Part shown: one piece after another, positions 40,834 through 53,179 of the stretch | How the letters are laid out: each line of letters starts with the position of its first letter | Position numbering within the stretch: position 1 is the stretch's first letter | From: Smittia aterrima | Taxonomy: Eukaryota > Arthropoda > Insecta > Diptera > Chironomidae | Direction: 5' to 3' | Assembly: GCA_033063855.1 (NCBI GenBank) | Contig: CP093831.1 | Span: forward strand, 22,878,001-22,942,000 | DNA length: 64,000 bases | Translations under genes and position numbers: made by a program | The notes under the pieces: generated by a model | Databases searched by the model: none | What the model saw: the letters and a program-made list of their open reading frames with translations, nothing else | Told to the model about the DNA's origin: nothing

Positions 40834-41211
40834 TGTAGTCTTAGTCTTGAATAAAATTGATTTGAAATATTTTTTAAATCTTCGAGAGAGCGAATGTTGT
40901 CTTCACGAAAGTTGAAAGCGAACTGAGTTAAATGTTAAAAAAGTTTTCCTTTTATAATAATTTACCTGAAACCCAATTAGAGAAATTTACCTGAATCCGA
41001 AAGAACTTAAATCCTCTCTGTTGTAAGACAATTAGCGAGAACATAATATTTTTGCTTTGAAATCATCTGTAATTAAATTTTATTGACAAGCTGATAAGAA
41101 ATTGAAAAGATTATGCGTTTCAAGCTTTGATTAGCTTATCTAGACAGTGAGAGGATTCTTCTCAAATTCCTTCGCTTCTTGTTTATTAAATTCCGATTGT
41201 CAAGAAAAGAC

Positions 41212-42621
41212 TCAATTTTGAAGATTACTCCAAACTCTCGCCTCGATCCAATCAAGGTATGACGACACTCTCGTATAGACGGTTGGTGAATTATTATCAA
41301 TACAACGGAGACCAAACGAAGCAATTCCAATGATGTGAAATAAACAAATGTTTGATGGGGTTGCAATCTGAATTGGTCCTCCAGAGTCTGGAAGAATTAT
41401 TTAGTAAAAATATTTTTTAACTAATTTAATTTAATTTTACCATGAGTGCAGAAGTCTTTTAATTCTTTGGAAACTTCTGCGCACATCTGATTATCCATGA
41501 TGCCACTTTCGAGCTTCACTCCTTCAAAGAAAGTTTTACATTGATTGTTGTTAATAATTTCGAGCGAAATTCTTGTCAGTTCGTCAGATTTTTCTCTTTG
41601 ATTTGCTTTTGTTCTTCCCCAACCAGTTGCGATAGTCCTTGTGTTGTTGAAGTGAAATGTTTGCCAAAGACAAGCTGGACGAATAAATTTCGTGAACCTG
41701 GAAAGAGAAATTGTCAGTTCAATATTTTCTCTAAGGATTCAACTTACTCGACGTTTCTCGATAATCGAATCAACGCAATGTCAAAGCTTTTTGAGTTTCT
41801 CTTAAACTCTTCATGTGGAATAAATTCAGCAACTGGAATATCAACTTCTGTGAGTCCATCTGATTTGCTATTTATGTTCTGATCGCCAAGACGAACAATC
41901 GTCGGTGGTTTTCCATCTTTCAAATGAGAAAGTATTCATCAAGAAATCATTTTCTTTATCTAAGTTTACCTTTTCTAGAATGAGCAGCAGTCAAAACAAA
42001 ATTCTCTGAAATTAGAGAACCGACACAGAGAAAAGCAATCGGCTCATCAGCTTTCTCCCATCCAAGAGCTGCCATGTGAGGAAACTCTCCGTTCTTGGCC
42101 TTTTTAAAGCTAACATCTAAAGGATTTTCATATTCGCACTTTGAGATCGAAGGCAAATTAGTCGAAAAAGTTCTCTCAATTGTCAACTCGGCGTATTCTT
42201 CACATTCTGACAAAATGAAAAAAGTAAAATTTAAATTTCCTTTCAACTGCGAAGTTTACTTACTTTGTTCGCTGATTCGTTTCGAGCTGGTTAAGGAAGC
42301 TCCTTGAGATTCAGTCGGACAACAAATAATTGGAGCGTCACTAAGAAACGAGCAGATTGTTGGAAATATTCCCAGTTTATATTCCTCCCGAGCTTCCCTG
42401 CATTTTCTGAAATGTTTGCAAATACCAGGACTGTCATCATGTTTTCTCACGCACGATTCGCCCTCTGACGCCAATAAAAAAAATGAGTACATTTTTAAAA
42501 AGGTCAGCTGCCACTTTGCAAATCTCTTCAATTCTAAGAACTGATAATTATATTTACCAGACAATCCTCGAACACCAAACACAAATAACAAGATTAATAG
42601 CGATTTCATTTTTATATTCAT
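41212..42621 (-). CDS. CLIP-domain serine protease
   Basis: Six exons on the minus strand: 42,558-42,621, 42,264-42,464, 41,970-42,206, 41,748-41,916, 41,441-41,697, 41,212-41,387, in all 1104 nt or 367 aa. The start could also be the ATG at 42,609. After a signal peptide there is a CLIP domain (GESCVRKHDD to IICCP, about residues 22-70), a linker, then an S1 protease domain with catalytic His in TAAHS, Asp in FDIALIRL and Ser in HDSGGP. Such secreted proteases act in haemolymph cascades (melanization, Toll, development). Odd points: the usual IVGG after the activation site reads DVSF, and the Cys after the catalytic His is Ser. Activation and activity are therefore doubtful. Confidence 0.85.
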
Positions 42622-43055
42622 CTTCACTACCGGACAACTCAAACAAAACTGATCTCTTTTCAGTTCCTACGCTCAGTTATCAATTCCAATTTGTTTTCTT
42701 ACCGCTCGCAAATCAGTCAGAAGCATTTCGGATTTTTGAGAAATCATTTCTTATCAATTGAAATTACGAGTTCTTATCTTCACATGCGAATTTGTTTCTT
42801 TTCGTGAAATGATTAATGAAAAAGCTTTTTTGAGAAGCTTTCTTAATCGCGGATTTGGATGAAGGGAAGTTCTCTTTAAAGTCGACGATGAGTTCCTTAA
42901 CACAGCAATGATTGACGAATGTTTTATAAAGTTTTACTCAATAATTCATTTTATTTCAAGAAACAGAAATTGTTTACACTTTCAGCAAATTATTGACAAA
43001 GAGAAGAAATTTTCAGATGAAGGTTCAGGAATGTCTTATTTTAATTGAACATCTT
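42622..43055. other. Spacer between the protease and an F-box gene
   Basis: Upstream region of the protease and 3' flank of the next gene. AT-rich, with no further gene seen. Confidence 0.4.
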
Positions 43056-44375
43056 TTATTTGTTAATCAAAAATTTTCCGGTCTTAGTAAAACAGAGTTT
43101 TTCCAACTTCTTTGTATCAAATCGTGTTGGGGCCAACACTCTCAATTCTTCAAATTTTCTTTCCAGTGAAATCAAGCTTTCAATTATTAAGTCGGTAATT
43201 GATTCAAGGGTAAGTCTTTTAACATTCGGCATTAATTCCAAAAAAGGTTTTAGGAAATCAGTGGTAATTGGATATTGAAATTTCAGATCAGTGATCGAGT
43301 TAGAAACTTCATTTGAAAATCCGTAAACAAAGTCCTCGGGCAAAGTATAAAAACGCCGAAGGCAAAGACTTTTAAGCTTTGACATTTTCATGATCACATC
43401 AAAAGCTTGTTTGTCACACTCAATCACTGCGACATCCAATTCTTCGAGATGATCGCTTTGTGATTTGAGAAAGTTACGAAAATTCGTGCTAAACGCAGGA
43501 CCTTTGGCAACAATTATCGACAAACTTTTCAGCTTTACTTGAAATCGTTTCCAATGCTCACCTCGGAAAATTTGATTGATGGTTTTTACTTTAATATTGA
43601 GATTTGTTACTTTGTCGAAGTTTTGGAGCAGTTTCTTTAAAACTCCGCCCTCAGGATTGGAGAATCCTTCATGAAATTCAAGTTTTTCAATTGCAATAGA
43701 ATTTAGGAAAAATCTAGCGTAGGCTTGGTCCAAGTAGGAGTCGGCAAAAAGATGCAATTTCAAATGTTTTAGTTTTGGAAATTGTAAAACCTTGAAAGAT
43801 TCAAACTCTGATGACGCATCATGAAATGAACTTTGGAAATCATCATTTTGGTTAATGACAGAAAGACTTTCAACTGATGATTCAATTGATGCGAAAAAGT
43901 CATGAGCATCAGGGAGGTTCATTGCAAACCCGATGTTGTAACTGACTTCAACGTTTTTCCAGCTGCGAGAATTATTTAAGAAGAAATCGAATTGCTTTGT
44001 TTTTGTCGCTTCGCCAGAAGAAGACAACCTTTCTTCATAGACCGAATCCATACAAACGTGAATGCTTTGATATTGTCTCGAGCTATTCTTCAGCATATCG
44101 AAGTCTTCTTGATGCAGCGTTTGTTTCTCTTTGAAAACAACTTTAATCTTCTTCATGAGCAAATTCGATGAAGCAATAAAGTTGTAATAACTTGGACTGA
44201 CTTCTGAAGCTACTAACACGTCTTTGCCATTCAAATGCTTGAAGATTATCTCAGGAATGCCAAGAAACCGTGAAAAATATTCCAATGGATCCATGTTAGT
44301 CATCTCAGATGTGATTTTCTTCTCAGGTTCTTCCTTTAAAATTTCTGATGCTTCTTGTTTTCTTTTGGCTTCCAC
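43056..44375 (-). CDS. F-box-like / LRR-type protein, long form
   Basis: 439 aa, single exon. A charged N-terminal extension (MEAKRKQEASEILKEEPEKK) precedes the F-box (MDPLEYFSRFLGIPEIIFKH, then VSPSYYNF; about residues 28-75). The remainder contains repeated FPKLKHLKL / LEELDVAVIE-type strands, compatible with degenerate LRRs as in FBXL proteins, which bind substrates of the SCF ubiquitin ligase. It is the most diverged member of the family in the window and has no breaks. Its own upstream block differs from that of the others. Confidence 0.75.
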   Translation of the reverse strand: MEAKRKQEASEILKEEPEKKITSEMTNMDPLEYFSRFLGIPEIIFKHLNGKDVLVASEVSPSYYNFIASSNLLMKKIKVVFKEKQTLHQEDFDMLKNSSRQYQSIHVCMDSVYEERLSSSGEATKTKQFDFFLNNSRSWKNVEVSYNIGFAMNLPDAHDFFASIESSVESLSVINQNDDFQSSFHDASSEFESFKVLQFPKLKHLKLHLFADSYLDQAYARFFLNSIAIEKLEFHEGFSNPEGGVLKKLLQNFDKVTNLNIKVKTINQIFRGEHWKRFQVKLKSLSIIVAKGPAFSTNFRNFLKSQSDHLEELDVAVIECDKQAFDVIMKMSKLKSLCLRRFYTLPEDFVYGFSNEVSNSITDLKFQYPITTDFLKPFLELMPNVKRLTLESITDLIIESLISLERKFEELRVLAPTRFDTKKLEKLCFTKTGKFLINK

Positions 44376-44760
44376 AAGTGCTGGGCTTTTCTCTATTTAA
44401 ATCTTTATCTAAAAATGAAATAGAATTGAAATAAATAAAAGTAATTTTTGAAAACTTCAAGCAAGCGACTGTTACCTATTCGAATGTTGAGAGTTAACTG
44501 AAGCAAATGGTCAGAAATTCACTTAAATTTTACCTGAAATGTTACTAAAGAATGAGCCAGTTCCGGGAAAACAAAAAATAAATTACACTCACACCGTCAA
44601 ACGATCAACACTGTGGGATCCCTCGTCTCAAATCGACCGCTCAGTTCAAGCGCTACCGAGCAACTGTCCTCGATTGGACATCTTTCTCCGGCATTGCCTT
44701 CGTGCCGCCGGGGCGTAGTCATTTGGAAATAAAGTTTAAGAAAAATGAAAAAATTGTTAT
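44376..44760. other. Spacer with a GC-rich insertion
   Basis: 44,376-44,580 is the upstream region of the long F-box gene. 44,590-44,725 is GC-rich and unlike its neighbours (CGACCGCTCAGTTCAAGCGC, GTGCCGCCGGGGCG). Its origin is not recognised; it may be a mobile-element scrap. Confidence 0.4.
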
Positions 44761-46074
44761 TTACATGAAATTTCCTTTAAAAATCTTTATTGGATCTTTA
44801 ATTTTATTGTTTATTAAATTCGCTAATACCACTTCTTTATCGACGCCATCCACTTTTCGAAATTCCAATTGGTCAAATGTTTTATTTATTGAGATCAAAA
44901 GTTCAAAAATTGTTTTATTTAATGAGTCGAGCTCGAATCTTTTTATATTCGGGAAAGACTTTAATAAAAATGTAAGGCCGAGGTCGTCAGGTGTTCCATC
45001 AATTTTAAGATCAGTGACTGATGCAGAAAATTCCTTGCATTCATAAAAATGTGTTCGTTTATCTGACAAAGTCAAAAAATCTTTCAATTGGAAACTCTTG
45101 AGCTTTGGCATTTTCATAATCGCTTTGAATATCTTTGGACATGGATCAATCAACAATTCTTCAAGATTATCTTTTTGTGATGTTAGAAAGTTTAGAAAGT
45201 GTCTTTGAACAAAAATATTAAACGTTTTTAAGGATGTTAAGTGAAACATTTTGAAACTCTTGAGCTTGAATTGAAATTTCCTCCAAGTGTTATCTTCTCT
45301 AAACATCTGATTTAAGTTTTCTGCATAAAGCTTTAAACTTTCTAACTTGTCGAAGCTTTTGATCATTTCCATGGGCCAACGTGGGAAAGCTGTTGTTGAT
45401 TTTGAAATAATATTAAAATCAAGTTCCTTGACTTCAACGGCATTTGACAAAAATCGAGCTAAAGTTCTACTGCCATCATCTTCATTAGTGAACTTAACTT
45501 TTAGCTGCTTTAGCTTAGGAAAGCTTAAAGTCAAAATTCTTTCCTGTGTTGGTCTCAAAGTTAATATTGGATTTACACTGATTTCGACATCATCGAGAGA
45601 AAGGTTATGGACCGTTTCTTGGATTGATGAGAAGAAATAAAATGACTCGAGTTCATTTTTAAATAAAACGTTGGCGATTTTAATTTCTTTCCAGTCGTGA
45701 GATTTCTCTAAGAAGAAATTAAACTCCTGAGAGCTAATGTGAGCTTTCGAACTTTTAGGATTGTCGATTCTTTGAAAGCACCCTCTAGGAAATTCAATGT
45801 AGTCCGGACCTGACTTCTTTCTCCTGACTTCAATGTGTTGGTACATTCTCGAGCTATTCTTCAGCAAATCGTAATCTTCCGGATGCAGCTGACGATCCTC
45901 ATTAAAAACAATTTTTAGTTTTTTCATGGGAGCTTTTGCTGCTTTTGATGAAGCGATGAAATTGTACCAGCTTGGGCTGACTTCGGAAACGTTGATAATC
46001 TCTGAACCGTTTAAATGTTGAAAGATCATCTCGGGAATGTCGAGAAATCTTGATAAATGTGCCAAAGGATCCAT
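44761..46074 (-). CDS. F-box-like / LRR-type protein, long form
   Basis: 437 aa from the ATG at 46,074 (MDPLAHLSRFLDIPEMIFQH), chosen because the sister genes start there; the frame is open 18 codons further up. F-box at about 10-45, then LRR-like strands (LSFPKLKQLKV, MPKLKSFQLKDF, FPNIKRFELDSL). It is the full-length model for the truncated copies at 6048, 29,816/37,152 and 40,123. Compared with them it has an insertion around residue 85 (SGPDYIEFPRGCF). Probable SCF substrate adaptor by family; target unknown. Confidence 0.75.
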   Translation of the reverse strand: MDPLAHLSRFLDIPEMIFQHLNGSEIINVSEVSPSWYNFIASSKAAKAPMKKLKIVFNEDRQLHPEDYDLLKNSSRMYQHIEVRRKKSGPDYIEFPRGCFQRIDNPKSSKAHISSQEFNFFLEKSHDWKEIKIANVLFKNELESFYFFSSIQETVHNLSLDDVEISVNPILTLRPTQERILTLSFPKLKQLKVKFTNEDDGSRTLARFLSNAVEVKELDFNIISKSTTAFPRWPMEMIKSFDKLESLKLYAENLNQMFREDNTWRKFQFKLKSFKMFHLTSLKTFNIFVQRHFLNFLTSQKDNLEELLIDPCPKIFKAIMKMPKLKSFQLKDFLTLSDKRTHFYECKEFSASVTDLKIDGTPDDLGLTFLLKSFPNIKRFELDSLNKTIFELLISINKTFDQLEFRKVDGVDKEVVLANLINNKIKDPIKIFKGNFM

Positions 46075-46124
46075 CGTAGTCTTTGTTTTGAAGCGAGCGA
46101 GCGTTGTCCTAACGAAAGTTGAAA

Positions 46125-46190
46125 GCAAACTGAGTTGAAAGCAAACTAAGTTGAAAGCAAACTAAGTTGAAAGCAAACTAAGTTGAATGC
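46125..46190. repeat. 16-bp repeat in the F-box upstream region
   Basis: Four tandem units of about 16 bp built on GTTGAAAGCAAACTAA. The other F-box genes have this motif once (AGTTGAAAGCGAACTGAGTT), so a conserved upstream element was multiplied only here. Confidence 0.8.
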
Positions 46191-46459
46191 TCAAAATGTT
46201 TACCTTTCGAACAAATTCAAATCTATCTGTATCCCAGTGAGAGGAAATTACTGAACACGTTCAAGTGTGAATCAGTGAGTCAAACAAAAATTCATTACAG
46301 AAAAAAGACCGTTAACATTTTTCCTTTCAAACCGTTGAGTGGTTTCCATGGAAACGAATGTAAACAATTTTTATTCCATCATCGAAGTTGCCATGACGAA
46401 AGCTTCACAAACAAAACAAAAACAAAACTGGAGTTAATTTAAAACATCTTTTATTGAAA

Positions 46460-49400
46460 ATGTCATCCGATGCCAGACCAAGACACAAAGATAAATCAAA
46501 AGTTCGTAATCCTAAGAAAAAGCAAAAGGAAGTTGTGAGCAGCAAAAAGCAAGAAACGCGAAGAGTGAAAAAGATCAGCGAGAAATATTTGAACGAAGAC
46601 ATTTTTGTTGAGAATTCTGTGAAGCTCCGTCACGATGAGGCAGAAGATGATTACGTTAAACAAAAGCAAAACGAAACTGAATTCTTCTGTGATCCGTTCT
46701 CAACAATCAAATTCGATGAAGTCGAAAGTCGTTTTAAGGAAGATTCAAGTGATCAGAAAGATGAAATCGTAATCGCGAGAGGTGAGAATGCTTCACTTAA
46801 ATCCGAAGCTCATTCTGAAAGATCAAATGATTCTCCAACTCATCTCGCGTCGATGTATGTCGGACATGAGATCGAACCAGTTGTAGCTAAATTTGAATTG
46901 GAGCGAATCGATTATTGTGAGTTAGAATTTCTCTTTCGTCCGAGTTCTCAGAACATTTTGAGAACACGAAACGACGACGAAGAAAATGCTTTAAGTTACA
47001 AGAATAAAAATGAAGGAATGTTCATCAACGAAGCTCCGCGAATCGACAAATTGTCAAACAAACTTCTTCTGATCGATCGCTTACAAGAAAGTGGAAGAAC
47101 TGAGTTTTTCGATGGATCCGGAGATTTAAAGAATTTCCATAAACTCACCGACGATTCTGTTTATCGACTTGTTTGTGACAGAGAGTTCACTCCGATCTAC
47201 GTTCCACCAACTCCAATGAACTTTGAACTAACCAGCAAACTCGTGAACGAGAAGAAGTTTCTGAAGATTTACATTTCGCAAATGTCGTTCGATCAACATC
47301 AATTATTCTCAAACGAGCATTACATCGCAAAAATAGTTGAGAAGTTATTCCATGAACATGATCGAAGGAAGAAACTCGATGTCGTTGGGACATTAAAAAA
47401 CAAATTGAGCAACTTGCGAGACTTGAAATCACAAAAGTTTCCTTCGCCGTCTGAAGAAACTGTCAAGAGCGCTCGAACGATAAGAAACGAGGAACTTGCC
47501 TTGAATCATCAGATCAAGTCAGTTCGTCAGAAGTTGCACGTTGAAGAGAAATACGATCACATGATTTTGAAAAGTCTTTTGGAAAATTGGAAGAACTTGA
47601 AAACCGTTCGCAGCCAAGAATCTTCTTCATTCACAAATATTTTTTTGAAAATTCAAAAGTTCGACATTGATTTGTCGGCAAAGCAAGCAGAGTGGCAGCA
47701 GCAATACGACGCTGAGTTAAACGAAATGATCGCAGAAGAGTTTGACGAGTATCATTCGTTAAAGCAAAAGTACAAAGAGTTCCTCAGAAACATCAACGAC
47801 CCAGAGTCCATCGCAGACACAATAGACGTCGTGAAGAAGCCGAGAAAGCCAGACATCGATAAGATTATTGCAGAGTTGAACGCTCTCTACGACGAAATTC
47901 CATATGACGAGCCTGAAATTAATGTTGTTCTCTCAAAACGAGAAGAAGATCCGAATGAAGTTAAACCAAAAGGAAAGTTAAGAAAATTCAAGAAATATTC
48001 TTATCGCTTCGAATTAGAGATCGACGGAGAAATCGTTGGAAGCACAAAATATTGCAAACTCGAAAAGGATTTTAATATTTTAGTGCAATCAGCTTTTATT
48101 TTGAAGCTCACGAAACAACTTCCAAGCAACATAAAGTTGTTGATTTTTGAAATGAAATCGTCGAGTCGGAAACTTTCGGAAATTCTCATTCCACTTCCGG
48201 AGAGCGACGCAAACTTTTCTGATACAAAAGACGAGAACTTTCACTTCGCTTCCAAACGATTCGAGCGGAGAAACTCTCGATCAAAAGTTTTGTCTCTTCA
48301 ACGAAGTGGAAGCAGCAGGAAATTGGTCAACGTCGGTGGAGCTGTTTCAATGAAAATTGGTTGGACTCGTGGCGAAAGTGAAGATCAAACTGACGAAGTA
48401 ACTTTCCTAACTAAGCGACCAAGTCGAGGAAAAGAATTTGTTTCACAAGAAGTCTTGAAGAAATGGTTTGATAACAATCTTCTCAATCCTTTCGATCCTG
48501 ATGCCGAGAATCTCGTTCGATTCGTGAAGCAAAAAGACGAAACAGATCTTGCGCTCTCAACTGAAACCTCCAAAGGAGAAGAAACAAAAATATTTCGATT
48601 CAACGAAGAGGAACTTGCATTTTGCTCAGAAGAAGAATTTAATTCAATTGAAAGATTGCGTCTTCTGAAATCAAGATATGACAAGGACTTGAATTACAAG
48701 AACCGAAGACTTGTTCCATCAACTGATCGAGAACTCGAGTTCGACAAAGATAAAGAAGCAAACATTATCGACGAAGCTTCGATTGCCGATCCGATTGACT
48801 TGCAACGATTCCGTGGTCGCAAATATTTGAAGAAAGTCTACGACACGATCACAAATCATTGCGAGATCTTGAATCGCGATAAGATGAACACAAATATTTT
48901 GATCGGCGATGAAGTTCCGACGATTGGATCGTTGTCTCTCGCGTTCCTCGAAATTTTCGGCCCAAAACGTCCTCTCAAGCCAATTCGAAGACCAACATCT
49001 TCCAGAGCGTCTCGCAAACTCAATGAAATCACAAGTTTCAACATTGTCGTGATGGCGGTTAGAGCAACGAATGTCCCAGTGAGAAGTGAAGGACCAACTC
49101 AAGCGTCATCAAGAAAGAGCAGCACAACTGCTCCAGGAAGTAACAAGTTCGCTCCATTTCGATCATTCAGCTCACATCCTCACGTCTTCGTGACAATTTC
49201 GCTCAAAGATCATCATAATCACACTTGTCGCACTTCGTCCGCTGAAGGAACGAATCCGGTAAAGTCTAAAATAAATGAAAAAGTTCTCAATTTTAATAAA
49301 AATTATTTTAGATGTGGAACGAGCAACTTTCGCTTCCTTTCAACTTAAAGACTGACAGCGGAAAGAGAATTCTCTCGATTGACTTGTACGACGAAGTCGT

Positions 49401-50944
49401 TGAAGATTTGATCGACAACTTGACTGAAGTTTATCAGAGAATTACAAGCAAATGGCTTGGATCAATTAAAATTCCAATCGCGAACATTTTCGCGAGTCAG
49501 AGAATCGAAGGAAACTTTGAAGTCGCGATCCCGACAGTTTTGCTTGGCTACACGAAGCCGAGGATTTCTCCAGCGGAAATCGGTCAACACTCGACGATTA
49601 CGATTGAGAATCTACCGCACATGTCGAAGAAGACTCACATCAACTTGTTCATCAGCCTCGAGCCGATCGCTGAGATCCCGCAACTCATTTCGTCAGGACT
49701 CGAATGCATTGAAATTGAAAGCGTTGAAGTTCAAATCAAAACTTGGTTTGAGCAATTAAAACTTGAGTTTCCATCGCGGTCGAGTAAGTGGAGTCCTCTT
49801 GTGACTTTGTTAACAGGAAAACGAGCTTGCATCACTCGACTTCTTCATCCTCTCAAAATTCCATTTGAAAGTGGGGAATTCGCTGAATTTCAAATTCGCA
49901 GATTCGTCTCACTAATTCCAATTCAAAACGATGCGAGTGCGTCGAACAGCAGTTGCACTGGATTGAATGGAGTTTGGCTGTCAAATACTGTGAGTTGATT
50001 AAAGTTTTAAGTGTTCGCAATGATAAATAAATTTCATTTTAGCACGTTCTTGGTTTAATGACTTCATCATCGAAAGATCTTGGAGTTCTATTGACTTGCT
50101 TCTACCTTGAGCTCGGCTATGCTTCGTGGCTCATTTTAGGATCAAGCATAACATCTGGTGAATGTTGTTTCGTTCTAACTCGAGAATCAAGTGAATTTTA
50201 CATCATCGATCCTTCGAGTGGGAAAAAGTACAGCAGTACTGACATTCAATGTCCTTTAACGAGTTGCTTCTGCCTTGTGAATCAGTACAACGTGTGGGCT
50301 AACGTTCAACGAGAGAATAGAATCTTCATGATGCAGTTTGATGTTAATCGAAGCTTTGACTGGCGACCACTGTTCCAACGCGTTGTTGATATTCCAAACG
50401 AAACTATTCATGACACAAACTTTCGTTACGAGAGATCATTTGACACAAAAGATCTTCAAAGGACAATTCAAGCTAAAGTTATCAAGAAAATTAATTCTTG
50501 GAGATCGAATCGAAAAACTGTTTGGAATCGGTGAGAGTCGAAATGTTTGAAAAAGTTTTCTTTTCTCTAATTAATTTCTTATTAGCTTTGTGAGTGAGAA
50601 CCTGAAAAATATTCTCATCAAGTTAGAAGACGACGTTTGCTTTGAAAATGAAGCTGAAGATCACGTTGACATGTTGAGAGCTCTCTACGTAAACTACAAA
50701 GTAAGAAAATGAATTTTAATGAATTTCTTCAAGTAAACATTTCTCAATTTTACAGATTACAGGTTTCACGATCGACACAAAGTACACAAATCTCTCATCA
50801 ATCGTCACAGACGTTAGAAACACTGGAATTCATCTGAACCTTGACAACAAAGTCGAGTTTGCATCGAGTGTCTTCGTTAAGGAATACGCCAACAATGTTA
50901 TTGCCGTTTGGCTCTTTCTTGTGTCGCTCACTCCCAAAATGTAA
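46460..50944 (+). CDS. Cc2d2a: CC2D2A orthologue (ciliary transition zone protein)
   Basis: Five exons: 46,460-49,258, 49,312-49,989, 50,043-50,530, 50,586-50,700, 50,756-50,944, together 4269 nt or 1422 aa, with matching phases. The N-terminus is charged and low-complexity, followed by coiled-coil stretches (about 280-470). The C2 region spans the first intron (VMAVRATNVPVRSEG, CRTSSAEGTNP then WNEQLSLPF, IDLYDEVVEDL, WLGSIKIP, PTVLLGYTKPR). The C-terminal transglutaminase-like/peptidase-like region reads LTCFYLELGYASWLILGS, and the end VIAVWLFLVSLTPKM is typical. CC2D2A is part of the MKS module at the ciliary gate; in insects it matters in ciliated sensory neurons and sperm. Parts of exon 1 were copied at least four times further right. 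Confidence 0.92.
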
Positions 50945-51110
50945 AATTATTTCAATTTGCGTAGAAACTTTTGACACAACCACTAAAGATATCTCAAATA
51001 AACATTTTAATTATTAATTTGGTTTACATTTCATATAAACGTTGTTTGAGTAAATTTTGTTTTGATTTTCGTAAATCTTTTGTGGCAGAGGAATCATGCG
51101 AGAATGTTTC

Positions 51111-51491
51111 TCAAATTTCTGAATGTTTTGATCTTTGCATTCTACTTGCAATCGATAGAAGTTCGATAATGCAGACGGCTGAACATACGAAGAAAATGGT
51201 CATCACACTTGCGAAATGTTGAGCGATGCAGAATCTGTAATTGTTTGACTTTCAATTTTTTTTACACTTAGATAAATTAATTTCTTGCCTCTTCTTTTGA
51301 GCGATCGATTTTAATATCTTAAACAAAAATCTTGCAATCAACACAGTGATGATAACTTTGCCAGAGAAGGCGAAACCATTGTCGTGAGGTTCCTGATTAG
51401 ATTTCCTTAAAGTGTACCTGTCGCTCATTCCGGTGAACACACTGGCGTACAAGTATCCGATGAATGTAATAATCATGATTTTGTTGAACAT
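51111..51491 (-). CDS. Short three-TM protein derived from a Mth-like receptor (1)
   Basis: Two exons: 51,289-51,491 and 51,111-51,234, giving 108 aa. The intron uses a GC donor (GAG/GCAAGA) and ends CAG. Exon 1 begins MFNKIMIITFIGYLYASVF, like the first exon of the neighbouring Mth-like receptors, and has a second hydrophobic segment (VIITVLIARFLFKIL). Exon 2 adds a third (VMTIFFVCSAVCIIELLSI). It looks like the first and last parts of a receptor with the middle lost. No loop Cys remain. Function unknown; the same structure occurs twice more (54,551 and 62,560), which argues that it is maintained. Confidence 0.6.
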
Positions 51492-51795
51492 TTTAACTTA
51501 TTCGAGCGACTTGTTGTATGAAACTTTTCTCACGAAATGAAATTCAAAATTTAGCGGGGATCTGTCCTAGGACTTCTGAGATATTTATTCGCTTTGCTGG
51601 AACATTTCGAGAGAAATTCTCTCAGAGAATTGTTTTGCAAGTTAGTAAGAATTGCTTACACCATGCTGCTCGTGAACGAATTTCTGAAAATTCATAAAAT
51701 ATTTCAAGACGTAATATGATATCTCATATAAACAGATTGAACTTATTTTATTAATTAGCTTGGTGGTTCACATTACAGCGGTTTGTCATCAACAC

Positions 51796-53179
51796 TCAAA
51801 CTTTTATGTGAGTGAATATCCTAAGAATTCTCAACACACAAAAGAAAGTCTTAATATGTTTCTTGTCCTTCGCCTCAGCCAAAATCTCTCGGTTTTGTTT
51901 CTTGATCGTAAAAATAACGAAAATCAACAAACCGGACGAGCAAACGATGATGTAAGCGAATACGTTGAGCATAAACTTGGCAATGGAAACCATTGCCGCG
52001 ATCGTTGTCACCAGAATTACGAAAATTTGAACGCTGATCCAGAATCTGTAATTATTTTATTTTAAAAAAAGAAACATTTCATGAAAAATATTTCCTTGCC
52101 TCTCCATTTGAACTTCTAAAAAGTTTGACGTTGTCGACATCCGAAACAAAATTATTGCTATCAGCACAATGAAGACTAAATTGAAGACCACGCTCAAGGC
52201 ACCGCATAAATCCAGGAAAACGTCTCCAACTGTCTCACCAAAGCATAGGTACATAATTAGGCCCGCGCCAAACACTCCAAAGACGTACAAGCAATAAAAT
52301 TTGAATCTTTCAGCTCCATCCGATGTCTCTTGATCATTCCTAAGAAAGGACGAATGCGTAATTTGAAAATATCTTTAGAATTCACTCACCGTGATGTCCA
52401 CCAAACATCAAAATTCAACACGGTCATCCATAACATTCCGAATACGAGAGAACCAATGGAGACGAATGCTAATGTATCCACATATTTTTCAGGTTTCGCG
52501 AACACATGTGAAAAGCAGGAAAAACTGAGAAGCACGGAGGTCAGAAGAAAGAATTCAATTTTGCCGCTGAGAGTTTTCCAAAAGTCAAAGATAAGCAAAT
52601 GCGCCAAAATTGTTGCTACCAGAAGAGGAGCAGAAATGATGAAAGCTGAAACAATGCAAAGTTATAAATTGGTTTTTATGAGGTAATGCTTTAAACTAAC
52701 CAAACACATGAAAACCTTTTGAATTAATAAATTGGCAGTGAAAAAGGTCGAAAGAGATAGAACCGTTGCGAGATTTTGAGTCCTGGAAGCAGTATTCGTC
52801 TTGATTCTGAATGTCGTAGATTTTTCCATCCTTGCAAATTAAATTAAATGTTGTTGAAAGAATATCTTAAAACTATTTTAAATTAGCTTACCACGATCGT
52901 CGAGTTGTCCCAATCCATTTGAATGGTTTCATTGCACTTTGGTTCACCAAACATAATTTCGAAATCAAAACTTTGTTTAAAGTTTTCTTTAATGAATTTC
53001 TCGTTACATGTTTCGTTATTCCTGCAGCAAAATCTTATGCACGTTTTGTCAGAGTTGCAAATCTCTTGATTTGATTTATTCAAACGTTTCCATTGACTGA
53101 CACTAGTTGATACAAACAAAGTTATCAACACAACGTATCCGATCGATGCAATAATGGTGCAAATTCTTTGGCAGCCCAT
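51796..53179 (-). CDS. Methuselah-like GPCR (1)
   Basis: Five exons on the minus strand: 52,892-53,179, 52,701-52,830, 52,390-52,645, 52,100-52,339, 51,796-52,045, together 1164 nt or 387 aa. Signal/anchor start (MGCQRICTIIASIGYVVLIT), a short Cys-rich ectodomain (KTCIRFCCRNNETC, GEPKCNETI), then seven hydrophobic segments. LNFDVWWTSR and ERFKFYCLYVFGVFGAGL match the TM4-TM5 region of insect Methuselah/secretin-type receptors (compare the usual CFDIWWTF motif). The last intron has a GC donor (GAG/GCAAGG). The ligand is unknown. Drosophila Mth receptors are peptide-responsive plasma-membrane receptors involved in stress and ageing. Confidence 0.8.
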
